NCBI GenBank assembly: GCA_023404675.1
Contig: JAEYAW010000010.1
Span: forward strand, 186,001 to 250,000
Direction: 5' to 3'
Origin: Pseudomonadota bacterium
GTDB lineage: Bacteria; Pseudomonadota; Alphaproteobacteria; Rhizobiales; Xanthobacteraceae
DNA: 64,000 bases
Positions 35,653 through 44,543 of the stretch are shown piece after piece. Position numbers and translations under genes: made by a program. A model generated the notes under the pieces. The model had not been told where the DNA came from. It saw only the letters and a program-made list of their open reading frames with translations, and did no database searches. Each line of letters begins with the position of its first letter. Within the stretch, counting starts at the first letter, position 1.

Positions 35653-36141
35653 ATGGCAGTGCGGTTGAGAGCAAACTCTGATCGAAAGAAGAAGGATCAG
35701 GGAGCAACGGCCGCCATCGACATGAGCTATCTCGAGGGAACGATCGGCTACATGATCCGCCGGGCCCAGATGGCCGTGTTTGCGGACATCTATCGGACCT
35801 TCGACGATATCAAGATCACGACCGTCGAGTTCTCGGTGCTGGCGGTGGTCGCGGACAACGGCGGGATCAATCAGGCGGATCTGGCATCGGCCCTCGGCGT
35901 CGAACGACCGCGCATGGTCCCGATCATCAACAAGCTGCAGGACCTCGGTCTCGCCTCCCGAACGGTGGACAGCGAGGATGGGCGGGCCCGCCGTATTCAT
36001 CTCACCCCTCAGGGGCGGCAGATGCTGGCGACGTTGAAGCGCCGTTTCGCGGAGCACCAGGCGCGGATATTGGCGCGCCTTGGCATATCGGACCCCGAGA
36101 AATTTCTACGGGAACTCCGCAAACTCACGAACAGTGACTAG
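35653..36141 (+). CDS. MarR-family transcriptional regulator
   Basis: 162 residues. The winged helix is at about 60-125: NQADLASALGVERPRMVPII, NKLQDLGLASRTVDSEDGRA and RRIHLTPQGR. It is divergent from the feruloyl-CoA-synthase-like operon and almost certainly represses it, with a CoA thioester or aromatic acid as inducer, by analogy with CouR and FerR/FerC type regulators of hydroxycinnamate catabolism. The operator is annotated at 35539-35559. Confidence 0.92.
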   Translation: MAVRLRANSDRKKKDQGATAAIDMSYLEGTIGYMIRRAQMAVFADIYRTFDDIKITTVEFSVLAVVADNGGINQADLASALGVERPRMVPIINKLQDLGLASRTVDSEDGRARRIHLTPQGRQMLATLKRRFAEHQARILARLGISDPEKFLRELRKLTNSD

Positions 36142-36383
36142 CGCGGTGCGGCAGGCCCGTGTCCGCACTTCAGCATGCCGCGCTGGCCTGCGCGGGGCCA
36201 TCGATCATGATCGGCAGGCGCCGTTCGGCATCATAGGGAAGCAGCGGCTCAGTCGACTGGCGATCGGTCGACTTGCCTGCCCCGGCGGCCCGGGCCAAAT
36301 CAGTTTCAGTCTGCCATCTTCTATGGCGCCGGCGGCGCGAATGTCGCGCCGATATGATCGATGCGCGTCGATCCGATCCATGC

Positions 36384-37847
36384 TCAGAGGCCGCCCATGC
36401 AGAGATATTTGATCTCGAGATAATCATCGATCCCGTATTTCGATCCTTCGCGTCCGTTTCCGCTCTCCTTGACTCCGCCAAAGGGCGCGACCTCGGTGGA
36501 GATGATCCCCTCATTGATCCCGACCATGCCGTATTCGAGTGCCTCGGCGACGCGCCAGATGCGGCCGATGTCACGGCCGTAGAAATACGCAGCCAGGCCG
36601 AATTCCGTATCGTTGGCCAGGCGGATGGCTTCCTCCTCCGTCTTGAACCGGAACACCGGCGCAACCGGACCGAAGGTCTCCTCGCGGAAGATCAGCATGT
36701 CGGGCGTTGCATCGGACAGAATGGTCGGTTCGAAGAAGGTCCGACCGAGTTCGTGCCGACGACCGCCGACGGCGATCCTTGCGCCCTTCCCGGTCGCGTC
36801 CCTGATATGCTCCTCGACCTTCTCGACGGCTTCGCAATTGATCAGCGGGCCGATGGTGACGCCGTCCTCGAAACCGTCGCCGACGCGCAAGGCGCGCACC
36901 GCGTCGGACAGCCGCGCGATGAAGCGGTCATAGATCGTGTCCTGGGCAAAAATGCGATTGACGCAGACACAGGTCTGTCCGGCGTTGCGATATTTCGACG
37001 CCATGGCGCCCTTCACCGCAGCATCGATATCCGCATCATCGAACACGATGAAGGGCGCATTGCCGCCCAATTCCATCGATGTGCGCTTCACCGTGGACGC
37101 GCTCTGCTGCATCAGCGTCTTGCCGATCTCCGTCGATCCGGTGAAGGTGACTTTACGGACGATCGGATTGGACGTCATCTCGCCGCCGATCGCCGATGCC
37201 GAACCGGTGATGACCGAGAATACGCCCTTCGGAACGCCGGCGCGCTCGGCCAGCACGGCGAGCGCCAGCGCCGACAGCGGGGTCTGGCTGGCGGGCTTGA
37301 CCACCATGGTGCAGCCGGCCGCCAGCGCCGGGCCGGCCTTGCGGGTGATCATCGCCGCCGGGAAATTCCACGGCGTGATCGCCGCGCAGACACCGATCGG
37401 CTGTTTGAGCACGACGATCCGGCGATCCGACGCGAAAGGCGGAATCGTATCGCCGTAAACACGCTTGCCCTCTTCGGCGAACCACTCGATGAAGCTCGCG
37501 GCATAGGCGATCTCGCCGCGGCTTTCCGCCATCGGCTTGCCCTGCTCTGCGGTCATGATCCGGGCGAGGTCTTCCTGGTTGGCCATCATCAGATCGAACC
37601 AGCGCCGGAGGATCGCGGATCGCTCCTTGGCGGTCCGGGCACGCCACGCCGGGAGCGCATCGTTGGCGGCATCGATGGCCCGCCGCGTCTCCGCGACCCC
37701 CATCTTGGGGACATTGCCGATACGCACGCCATTGGCCGGGTTCTCGACAGCAAGGGTTTCCCCCTTGTCCGCAGCGACCCAAGCGCCGTCGATATAGCAT
37801 GCGTCGCGCAGCAGCGATGGATCTTTCAGGAATGACGTCAGGGTCAT
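36384..37847 (-). CDS. NAD(P)-dependent aldehyde dehydrogenase, succinate-semialdehyde type
   Basis: 487 residues, GabD-like. The catalytic Cys293 is in NAGQTCVCVNR, and Glu259 in MELGGNAP; TPWNFPAAMITRK and GSTEIGK bind the cofactor. It would oxidise an aldehyde to an acid. Its start overlaps the ligase stop by four bases (ATGA). It is the last gene of a seven-gene operon with an alcohol dehydrogenase at the front, so an alcohol to aldehyde to acid to CoA-thioester series is possible. Confidence 0.93.
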   Translation of the reverse strand: MTLTSFLKDPSLLRDACYIDGAWVAADKGETLAVENPANGVRIGNVPKMGVAETRRAIDAANDALPAWRARTAKERSAILRRWFDLMMANQEDLARIMTAEQGKPMAESRGEIAYAASFIEWFAEEGKRVYGDTIPPFASDRRIVVLKQPIGVCAAITPWNFPAAMITRKAGPALAAGCTMVVKPASQTPLSALALAVLAERAGVPKGVFSVITGSASAIGGEMTSNPIVRKVTFTGSTEIGKTLMQQSASTVKRTSMELGGNAPFIVFDDADIDAAVKGAMASKYRNAGQTCVCVNRIFAQDTIYDRFIARLSDAVRALRVGDGFEDGVTIGPLINCEAVEKVEEHIRDATGKGARIAVGGRRHELGRTFFEPTILSDATPDMLIFREETFGPVAPVFRFKTEEEAIRLANDTEFGLAAYFYGRDIGRIWRVAEALEYGMVGINEGIISTEVAPFGGVKESGNGREGSKYGIDDYLEIKYLCMGGL

Positions 37848-39409
37848 GAGGCCTTCTCGATCGGAGCCGCGAGCGACTCCCTCAACTTGAAGCGAATGAT
37901 CTTGCCGGAACCGGTGCGCGGAATTTCCGCCACGAAATGCACCGAGGCCGGCACCTTGTAGGAAGACAGATGGATCTTGCAGTGATCGAGGATCGCACCG
38001 CTCATCAGCCGCGCGTCCGCCCGCTGGACGACGAACAGTGCAGGCACCTCGCCGAGCAGATCATGCGGCATGCCGACAACGGCGCACTCGACCACGCCCT
38101 CGAAGGCGTTGACGACTTCCTCGATTTCGGCGGGCGCGATATTCTGGCCGCCGCGGATGATCAGCTCCTTCAAACGCCCGGTGATTGTCAAGAATCCGTT
38201 GATGTCGCTGCGGGCGAGATCGCCGGTATGGTACCAGCCGTTGCGAAGCGCCGCGGCCGTCTCCTCCGGCTTGTTGTGATAGCCGCTCATCAGATTGGGG
38301 CCGCGAACGATCAGCTCACCCTCATCACCCACGGCGACATCCAGTCCCGATTCCGGTGACACGATGCGCACCGCAACACCCTGGAGCGGCAGGCCGCACG
38401 ATCCCATCACCCGTGCGCCATCGAGTCCGTTCATCGTGACCATGGTCGAGGTTTCGGTGATGCCGTAACCGTCGAGCAACTGAATGCCGAACCGCTCCTC
38501 GAATTCGCGGTTGAGCGCCGCCGGCAGGATCGCTCCGGCGGACATGCTGACACGCAGCGACGGAAATATCGTGTCCGGCTCGTCCCGGGTCGCCTCCAGC
38601 AGGTAATGGAACATGGTGGGCACGCCGGGGAAAACGGTGAATGCACCCGTCTTCAGCAGGCGCAGGGCTTCCTTGACCGAGAATTTCTCCATGATGTGCT
38701 CGGTCGCCCCGGTGGCGAGAATCCCGAGCACCGACAGGTTCAGCGCATAGGAGTGGAACAGCGGCAGCGGCGACAGCACGACATCGCTCGCGGACAGACG
38801 TGCGATCGGCGCCCAGCATGAGGCGACGACCCACAGCATGCTGTGAACCGACAGCAGAACGCCCTTGGCCTGCCCCGTCGTGCCCGACGTGTAGATGATG
38901 AAGGCAGTCTCCTGGATCGGCATGCCATCGCGCGCGGCAGATGTCGGCGCCGTGGTCGTCAGGTCAGCGTAACGTGCTCCCTCTCCGCGCGTCTCGCCTG
39001 AGGAGACGAGCACGACGGCGCGCAAGCTCTGCGCCTGATTCCGCAGCCTTGCCACCAGCGCGGCGCGATCATCCGTGGTGATGATCGCCGAGCAGCCCGC
39101 ATCGTTCAGGCGATAGAGAACCTCCGACTCGGTGGCATCGTGACTGATCGGCACACTCACCGCGTCGGCCCGATTGATGGCGAAACAGCTCTCGACCCAT
39201 TCGACCGAGTTGGGCAGGAAGATCGCGACTTTCTCGCCGGGCTGAACGCCAAGATCCGCCAGATTCCCCGCGAGCTTCGCTGTGCGATCGGCGAGGGCGG
39301 CATAAGTGACACTCGATGTATGATCGCGATAGGCTGTCTGCGAACCGCGCAGCGCGGCGTGGCGCGCAAGCAGTTCCGGAATGGTCGCGATGAGATTCGT
39401 GTGAATCAT
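37844..39409 (-). CDS. Acyl-CoA ligase (module C)
   Basis: AMP-forming ligase of 521 residues. P-loop AFIIYTSGTTGQAKG, A5 YGITETSTMV, GWYHTGDLARSD and C-terminal PRTGSGKIIRFKLRE with the A10 lysine. It resembles medium/long-chain or benzoate-type ligases, without enough detail to name the substrate. Sixth gene of the operon, 25 bases after the SDR gene. Confidence 0.92.
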   Translation of the reverse strand: MIHTNLIATIPELLARHAALRGSQTAYRDHTSSVTYAALADRTAKLAGNLADLGVQPGEKVAIFLPNSVEWVESCFAINRADAVSVPISHDATESEVLYRLNDAGCSAIITTDDRAALVARLRNQAQSLRAVVLVSSGETRGEGARYADLTTTAPTSAARDGMPIQETAFIIYTSGTTGQAKGVLLSVHSMLWVVASCWAPIARLSASDVVLSPLPLFHSYALNLSVLGILATGATEHIMEKFSVKEALRLLKTGAFTVFPGVPTMFHYLLEATRDEPDTIFPSLRVSMSAGAILPAALNREFEERFGIQLLDGYGITETSTMVTMNGLDGARVMGSCGLPLQGVAVRIVSPESGLDVAVGDEGELIVRGPNLMSGYHNKPEETAAALRNGWYHTGDLARSDINGFLTITGRLKELIIRGGQNIAPAEIEEVVNAFEGVVECAVVGMPHDLLGEVPALFVVQRADARLMSGAILDHCKIHLSSYKVPASVHFVAEIPRTGSGKIIRFKLRESLAAPIEKAS

Positions 39410-39434
39410 TGAACCGCCCTCTGCTTGTCCGGCA

Positions 39435-40187
39435 TCAAACCATGCTGAACCCGCCGCTGATGCTAATGGTCTGGCCGGTGATCCAGCCGCCGTGCTTGGA
39501 GGCCAGAAGCGAGACCATCGGCGCGATGTCGGACGGGAAACCCAGGCGCTTGAGCGGATACAGCTTTGTCAGCTTGTCGCGGTTGGCGTTGACCCATTCG
39601 AGATCGTGCGGCGTCTCGACCAGACCGAGCGAGAGCGTATTGGCGGTCGTCCCGAAGCGGCCCATTTCGCGTGCCAGCGACTTCATCAGCGCGATGACGC
39701 CGCTGCGCGCGGCTGCGACGATGGCCAGACCGGATTCGCCGACACGGGAGGAGTCGCCGACCAGCGCGATGATGCGGCCGTCGCCGGCCTTCTGCAGATG
39801 CGGAGCCGCCGCCTTCGACACGTGGATGGCGCCATAGAGGCAGATATCGATCTGCTTCTTCCACTCCTCCGGCGTGGTGTCGATGAAGCGGTTTCGCAGC
39901 GCCACGCCGGCATTGTTGACGACAATATTCAGGCCGCCGAAATCAGCAACGATCTTATCGACCATGGCGCTGACCTGCGCGAAATCGGAGACGTCGGCCT
40001 TGTAGGCGATGGCACGGCCGCCCCGGCTTTCGATGTCGGCGACAACCTGCTTCGCCTTCTCGGCCGACCCGTTGTAGTTGACCGCGATGGCCGCGCCTTC
40101 GGCGGCGAGCGACAGAGCGATTTCGCGGCCAACGTCGCGCGCGGCGCCGGTGACGAGTGCGACCTTGCCTTTGAGATCCATATCCAT
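39435..40187 (-). CDS. SDR-family protein with altered active site
   Basis: 250 residues of the short-chain dehydrogenase fold. The cofactor loop TGAARDVGRE and NNAG motif are intact. The catalytic serine region (GDSSRVG) is kept, but the YxxxK pair aligns with Val157 and Arg161 (IVAAARSGV in place of VYAASKAGV). Both proton-relay residues are therefore missing, and it may not be an ordinary dehydrogenase. Fifth gene of the operon. Confidence 0.85.
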   Translation of the reverse strand: MDMDLKGKVALVTGAARDVGREIALSLAAEGAAIAVNYNGSAEKAKQVVADIESRGGRAIAYKADVSDFAQVSAMVDKIVADFGGLNIVVNNAGVALRNRFIDTTPEEWKKQIDICLYGAIHVSKAAAPHLQKAGDGRIIALVGDSSRVGESGLAIVAAARSGVIALMKSLAREMGRFGTTANTLSLGLVETPHDLEWVNANRDKLTKLYPLKRLGFPSDIAPMVSLLASKHGGWITGQTISISGGFSMV

Positions 40188-40243
40188 TTGAAGTTCCTCG
40201 TTATGGTGGTTCGACGGGCTGTCTAAATGCCCGCGTGATGCGG

Positions 40244-41005
40244 TTACTCGTAAGCGTCAGCGCCCTTGCGCAGAGTGTCCCACTGCGCGAGATCGTGGCC
40301 GCAGATGATGGTAGCGCCGGCCTTTTCCAGCCGCCGCACCTCGGCGAAGGAATTGCGGCACTGCTCGACGTTCCAAGTGTTTTTCGGAATGAAATCGTCA
40401 TCGAGATTTGCCCGCAGGCTGACCGCATCGGACGCCAGCAAAAACTGTCCGTCCCGATCGAGCTGCACCAGCGCCCCCATGGTTCCCGGCGTATGGCCTG
40501 GCAACGGGATCAGCGTGATGCGCCCGTCCCCAAACAGATCGGTCTTTGTGTCGATGACCTGCATGGGCATCGGATGATCCCAGTCCGCAGGCAGATAACC
40601 GGCATTGGTCGCGCCCGGCTCCTTCGCGGCCGCCAGTTCGAGCGCGTGCACCACGATCCTTGCCTTGCGGAAGAACGCGTTGCATCCGCAGTGATCGGGA
40701 TGCAGATGCGAGCAGACCACGACGTCAATCTCATCCGGCTCGACGCCGACTGCCTTCAACCCGGTCAGAACGTTCGTGTCCGGCGGCATGATGGGTGTCA
40801 TGACCTTGGCAAGCGGTCCCCAGCGCCCCGCGGCATCGGTTGCGGCGGACGGGTGACAGCCGGTATCGAACAGGACATTGCCCTCGGGATGCCGCAGCAG
40901 GATGCAGGACACCGGCATCTCGATGGTGGCGTCCTTGGCGACGTCGGGAAAATAGATGCTCTTGCGCATCCGCAACCGGCCGCCTGACAGCACGTGCATC
41001 TTCAT
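40244..41005 (-). CDS. Metallo-beta-lactamase-fold lactonase-like hydrolase (copy 2)
   Basis: 253 residues, same length and order of motifs as the copy at 29683-30444: MKMHVLSGGRL at the start, the metal motif HLHPDH, PLPGHTPG, LASDAV and CGHDLAQWD. All metal ligands are present. ATG 41005 is used; the upstream in-frame extension overlaps the crotonase gene. Fourth gene of the operon. The two copies sit in two different catabolic modules, so each may act on a related lactone or thioester. Confidence 0.88.
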   Translation of the reverse strand: MKMHVLSGGRLRMRKSIYFPDVAKDATIEMPVSCILLRHPEGNVLFDTGCHPSAATDAAGRWGPLAKVMTPIMPPDTNVLTGLKAVGVEPDEIDVVVCSHLHPDHCGCNAFFRKARIVVHALELAAAKEPGATNAGYLPADWDHPMPMQVIDTKTDLFGDGRITLIPLPGHTPGTMGALVQLDRDGQFLLASDAVSLRANLDDDFIPKNTWNVEQCRNSFAEVRRLEKAGATIICGHDLAQWDTLRKGADAYE

Positions 41006-41015
41006 CGATATCGCC

Positions 41016-41789
41016 TCACCTTCCGCGGAAATCCGGAGACCGCTTCTCCGCGAATGCGCGACGGCCTTCTTTGTAGTCGTCGCTGTCCGACACCCGGTCG
41101 ATGAAGGCATCGGCCTTGGCGACATCCAGCAGTCCCTCGCCCATCGCGACGCCGGTCAGGATGCGCTTCGCGCCTTCGATGGAGAGCGGCGCCAGCGCGG
41201 CCATCCGCTTTGCGTACTGCAAGGCATCGGCCATCGGGTCTTCGGACACCTCATCAATCAAGCCCATCTTGGCCGCCTCGGCCGCCGTGTAGCGATCGGC
41301 CGAAAAAAGCACGCGCTTGGCATTGGCCAGGCCGACCAGGGACATCAACCGCTGCGTACTGCGCACGCCATAGACGATGGACAATTTCGCCGCCGGGATT
41401 CCGATCGCCGCCGCACGATCGGCGAAACGGAAGTCGCAGGCCATGGCGAGATGACAGCCGCCGCCGAGGCAATAACCTGCCAGCACCGCGATCACCGGCA
41501 TCCTCGCCGACGCGATGGCTTCGGATGCTGCATCCACGGCGACTTCATAGGCCTTGCTCTGGGCAGCATTCGATCGCACCGTTTCGAATTCCGAGACATC
41601 GGCACCGACGCTGAAATGGCCGCCGGCGCCAGTGAGAATGACGCTGCGGATCGCTGGATCATTGTTGAAACCTGAAAAGATCGAGGCCAGCTCCTGCCAC
41701 ATCGCGAGCGTCACAGCATTGCGCTGCGGCGCCCGGTTCAGCGTGACGATGGCTACCTGTCCGTCCCTGGTGATCTCGACATCCGACAT
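41016..41789 (-). CDS. Crotonase-fold protein lacking hydratase glutamates
   Basis: 257 residues of the enoyl-CoA hydratase/isomerase superfamily. The CoA-binding/oxyanion segments are present (GHFSVGADVSEF; GYCLGGGCHLAMACDFRFAD). The glutamates used by classical hydratases are replaced: His113 where GGGCE has Glu144, and Ala133 where PE has Glu164 (IPAAKLSIVYG). It may be an isomerase, hydrolase or lyase rather than a hydratase. Third gene of the operon, 10 bases before the metallo-hydrolase. Confidence 0.87.
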   Translation of the reverse strand: MSDVEITRDGQVAIVTLNRAPQRNAVTLAMWQELASIFSGFNNDPAIRSVILTGAGGHFSVGADVSEFETVRSNAAQSKAYEVAVDAASEAIASARMPVIAVLAGYCLGGGCHLAMACDFRFADRAAAIGIPAAKLSIVYGVRSTQRLMSLVGLANAKRVLFSADRYTAAEAAKMGLIDEVSEDPMADALQYAKRMAALAPLSIEGAKRILTGVAMGEGLLDVAKADAFIDRVSDSDDYKEGRRAFAEKRSPDFRGR

Positions 41790-41798
41790 GCCTGGCTC

Positions 41799-42236
41799 CT
41801 ATGCCTTCAGACGGGCGACGACGGACCGCAGCGCATCCGGCAGCGGCACCGGCCTCCCGGTCTCGCGGTTCACATAGACATGGACGAAATGCCCCTGCGC
41901 CGATGCCTCCTCCGCCTGATCTTTAAACAGTCCGATCTCGTAACGGATGCTGCTCGTTCCCAGCCGACCGACACGCAGGCCGACCGACACTTTCGATGGA
42001 AATCCGAGCGAACTGAAATAGGAGCACATCGTCTCGGCGACCAGGCCGATGACCTCGCCCTTCTCCACATCGAGCACACCGTTCTCAATCAGATACTGGT
42101 TCACGATCGTGTCGAAGAACGAGTAATAGGTCGTGTTGTTCATATGGCGGTATGAGTCATTGTCCATCCACCGCGTGGTCATCGTCTGGAAGTAGCTATA
42201 GCTGTCCCGCCGGTCCGGCGTCGCGCGCCCGCTCAC
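41799..42236 (-). CDS. 4HBT-type acyl-CoA thioesterase
   Basis: 145-residue hotdog-fold thioesterase of the 4-hydroxybenzoyl-CoA thioesterase family. The catalytic aspartate region is TTRWMDNDSYRHMNNTTYYS. It hydrolyses an acyl-CoA to free acid and CoA, or guards CoA supply. Its start overlaps the alcohol dehydrogenase stop by four bases (ATGA). Second gene of the operon. Confidence 0.9.
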   Translation of the reverse strand: MSGRATPDRRDSYSYFQTMTTRWMDNDSYRHMNNTTYYSFFDTIVNQYLIENGVLDVEKGEVIGLVAETMCSYFSSLGFPSKVSVGLRVGRLGTSSIRYEIGLFKDQAEEASAQGHFVHVYVNRETGRPVPLPDALRSVVARLKA

Positions 42237-43384
42237 AGCGATGCCTCGTAGATCGCGAACGCATCACTCTTCGTCACTTCGCGCGGATTGTTGACGAGAA
42301 GGCGCGTCTGGTTCATCGCATCGCTCACCAGCCCCTCGATATCCTTTGCCGCAATGCCGACATCCCGCAACCGGCTCGGCAGCGCGAGAAGTTCCGGAAG
42401 CGCCGACAGCATCTCGACAAGCGCACCGGTGCGTTGACTGGCCGAACCGCTTGCGGAGGGAACGAGAATCTCGGCGATCTCTGCATATAGATGTTCGGCG
42501 GCCGGCGCGTTGAACCGCAGCACCTGCGGCAGCACCAGCGAATTCGACAGGCCGTGCGGCACGTGGAAGCGCGCGCCGACCGGATAGGCCAATGCATGGA
42601 CGGCGGCGACGGGCGCATTGGCGAAGGCCATGCCGGCGAGCATCGAGCCGAACAGCATGTCCTGCCGGGCGGCGAGATTCTGTCCATCCTTGCAGACCGT
42701 ATGAATACTGCCGCCGAGCAGCCGCAGCGCTTCGCGGGCGAGCGAGTCCGACAACGGATTCTTCAGCCGCTTGCTGGTATAGGCCTCGATGGCATGCACC
42801 ATGGCGTCGATGCCGGTCGCTGCGGTCACCGCCGGCGGCAGGCCGAGCGTCAATTCTGCATCCAGAATAGCCCAGTCCGGCAGGATCACCGGAGAGACAA
42901 CGCCCTTCTTCTCACCCTCGCCCGTGGTCACGATGGAGATCGGCGTCACCTCGGAGCCGGTGCCCGCGGTGGTCGGCGCCAGCACCAGCGGCAAACGCGG
43001 CCCTTTGGCGAGGCCAACGCCATAAATATCGTTCAGACGTTCCTTGCCGACCGCCAGCAGCGCGACCAGCTTGGCGACATCCATCGAACTGCCGCCGCCG
43101 ATGCTGACCACGCCGTCAACGCCCGCCTGCTTCGCAACCGAAACGGCTTTGTCGATCACATGCACCGGCGGATCGGCCTCGACATCGGTGAACACGGTCA
43201 CGGCGATGCCCGCCGCGTGAAGACCGGCGAGACCTTTGTCGAGCAGGCCAGCCTTCCTCACGCCGGCATCGGACACCAGCAGGACCGAACTGCAGCCGAG
43301 CGCCGCCACCACTTCGCCGATACGCGCCGAACAGCCGGGTTCAACCATGATCGACTTGGTGGATTGAAAGACGAAGCCTTGCAT
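42233..43384 (-). CDS. Iron-containing alcohol dehydrogenase
   Basis: 383 residues, group III ADH family. GGGSSMD binds NAD(P); the metal-site region has GIDAMVHAIEAYTS and AVHALAYPVGARFHVPHG with the metal-binding histidines. It would oxidise an alcohol or reduce a keto/aldehyde substrate; maleylacetate reductases belong to the same superfamily. Start ATG 43384. First gene of the seven-gene operon; the promoter region upstream carries the shared 16-bp element. Confidence 0.93.
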   Translation of the reverse strand: MQGFVFQSTKSIMVEPGCSARIGEVVAALGCSSVLLVSDAGVRKAGLLDKGLAGLHAAGIAVTVFTDVEADPPVHVIDKAVSVAKQAGVDGVVSIGGGSSMDVAKLVALLAVGKERLNDIYGVGLAKGPRLPLVLAPTTAGTGSEVTPISIVTTGEGEKKGVVSPVILPDWAILDAELTLGLPPAVTAATGIDAMVHAIEAYTSKRLKNPLSDSLAREALRLLGGSIHTVCKDGQNLAARQDMLFGSMLAGMAFANAPVAAVHALAYPVGARFHVPHGLSNSLVLPQVLRFNAPAAEHLYAEIAEILVPSASGSASQRTGALVEMLSALPELLALPSRLRDVGIAAKDIEGLVSDAMNQTRLLVNNPREVTKSDAFAIYEASL

Positions 43385-43496
43385 TCTCGACTCCCTGAGA
43401 GTGTGTGCGCGCCCGGGACCGGGCCGTTGAACAGGCGCAGCGTTGGCCCGCTTGTGTGCGGTCCGGCCAATCAATGCCGGGGACACCGGCCAATGA

Positions 43497-43532
43497 CTTG
43501 CATAACTAGACTTGCCAGTTTCGGGATGTCAA
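43497..43532 (-). promoter_or_regulatory. Shared module C promoter element, ADH operon
   Basis: On the minus strand TTGACA (43532-43527) is followed 14 bases later by AGTCTAGTTATGCAAG (43512-43497), which is identical to the element before the SBP gene at 47096. It lies 112 bases before the ADH ATG and just after the livM stop. The element probably overlaps the -10 region and may be an operator. Confidence 0.65.
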
Positions 43533-43533
43533 C

Positions 43534-44541
43534 TCATGAAAGCACATCCACCTTCTCGATTTTGCGCTGGCGTTTGATGCGGATATTTCCAAGCCATGCA
43601 GCGATCTCACCGACGACGCCGCGGCGGAACATCAGCACGCAGGACATGAAGATCAGGCCGATGATCACAGGCACCTTGGTCGACAGATCGATCGACCAGC
43701 CGCCCAGTTGCACCGTCCCGAGGCCTGCCAGTTTGCTCTCGAGGGTCACGATCAGAATCGCACCCACGATCGGACCGAGCGGCGTGCCGAGGCCACCGAG
43801 CAGACACATCAGGATCACGCTGCCGGACTGAGTCCAGTGCACGTCGGGGAGACCGGCGAAGCCGAGCGTGAGCGCCTTCATGCCGCCGGCGAGACCCGCA
43901 ATCCCCGCCGAGATCGTGAAGGCCGACAGCTTGTAGGCTTGCACGTCGTAGCCGAGCGAGATGGCGCGCGGTTCATTGTCGCGAATGGCGAGCAGCACCT
44001 GGCCGTAAGGCGCTTCCATCAGGCGCTGCAATGCCCAGACCGCCAGCGCGAACAGCGCCAGCAGGACGACGTAGAGCGACATATCCGAAGACACGTCGAA
44101 GACCCCGAATAACGGCCGCCGCGGAATACGCTGCAGCCCATCTTCGGCGCCGGTAAATGGGGCCTGCACGCAGATGAAATAGACCATCTGCGCCAGTGCG
44201 AGCGTGATCATGGAGAAATAGATGCCCTGGCGGCGGATCGCCATCGCTCCCATCACGAAGCCGATTAGCGCACCGATCAAGACGCCGAGGAGCAGAGACA
44301 ATTCCGGCGAGAGCCCCCAGGACTTGGTGGCATATCCCGCCATATAGGCGCCAACGCCGAAAAAAGCGGCGTGTCCGATCGACAGGAGACCAACATTCCC
44401 GGTGAAGAAATTGAACGCGACCGCGAACAGCGCCAGCGCGATGCACTTCATCAGGAACTGGGTGTAAAGCCCGGTGAACGGCAACGCGATGCCGACGATG
44501 AGGAGACCTAGCGCGAGCAGCGAGGAACGGCGAAAGGGCAT
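43534..44541 (-). CDS. livM: Branched-chain/aromatic-type ABC permease LivM
   Basis: Inner-membrane permease, 335 residues, with about ten hydrophobic segments and the LivM signature GNVGLLSIGHAAFFGVGAYM, plus the cytoplasmic loop AIRDNEPRAISLGYDVQAYK. I start at ATG 44541 (MPFRRSSLLALG); it begins two bases after the livH stop. Upstream in-frame sequence overlaps livH and is non-coding in character. Last gene of livG-livF-livH-livM. Symbol used for family only; the substrate is probably not a branched-chain amino acid. Confidence 0.92.
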   Translation of the reverse strand: MPFRRSSLLALGLLIVGIALPFTGLYTQFLMKCIALALFAVAFNFFTGNVGLLSIGHAAFFGVGAYMAGYATKSWGLSPELSLLLGVLIGALIGFVMGAMAIRRQGIYFSMITLALAQMVYFICVQAPFTGAEDGLQRIPRRPLFGVFDVSSDMSLYVVLLALFALAVWALQRLMEAPYGQVLLAIRDNEPRAISLGYDVQAYKLSAFTISAGIAGLAGGMKALTLGFAGLPDVHWTQSGSVILMCLLGGLGTPLGPIVGAILIVTLESKLAGLGTVQLGGWSIDLSTKVPVIIGLIFMSCVLMFRRGVVGEIAAWLGNIRIKRQRKIEKVDVLS

Positions 44542-44543
44542 GG

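Noticed and set aside
36142..36383. A gene in the gap between marR and the aldehyde dehydrogenase stop
   Set aside because: Minus-strand frames here are Arg/Ala-rich and run into the dehydrogenase gene in another frame. I saw no start with a ribosome binding site and no domain.
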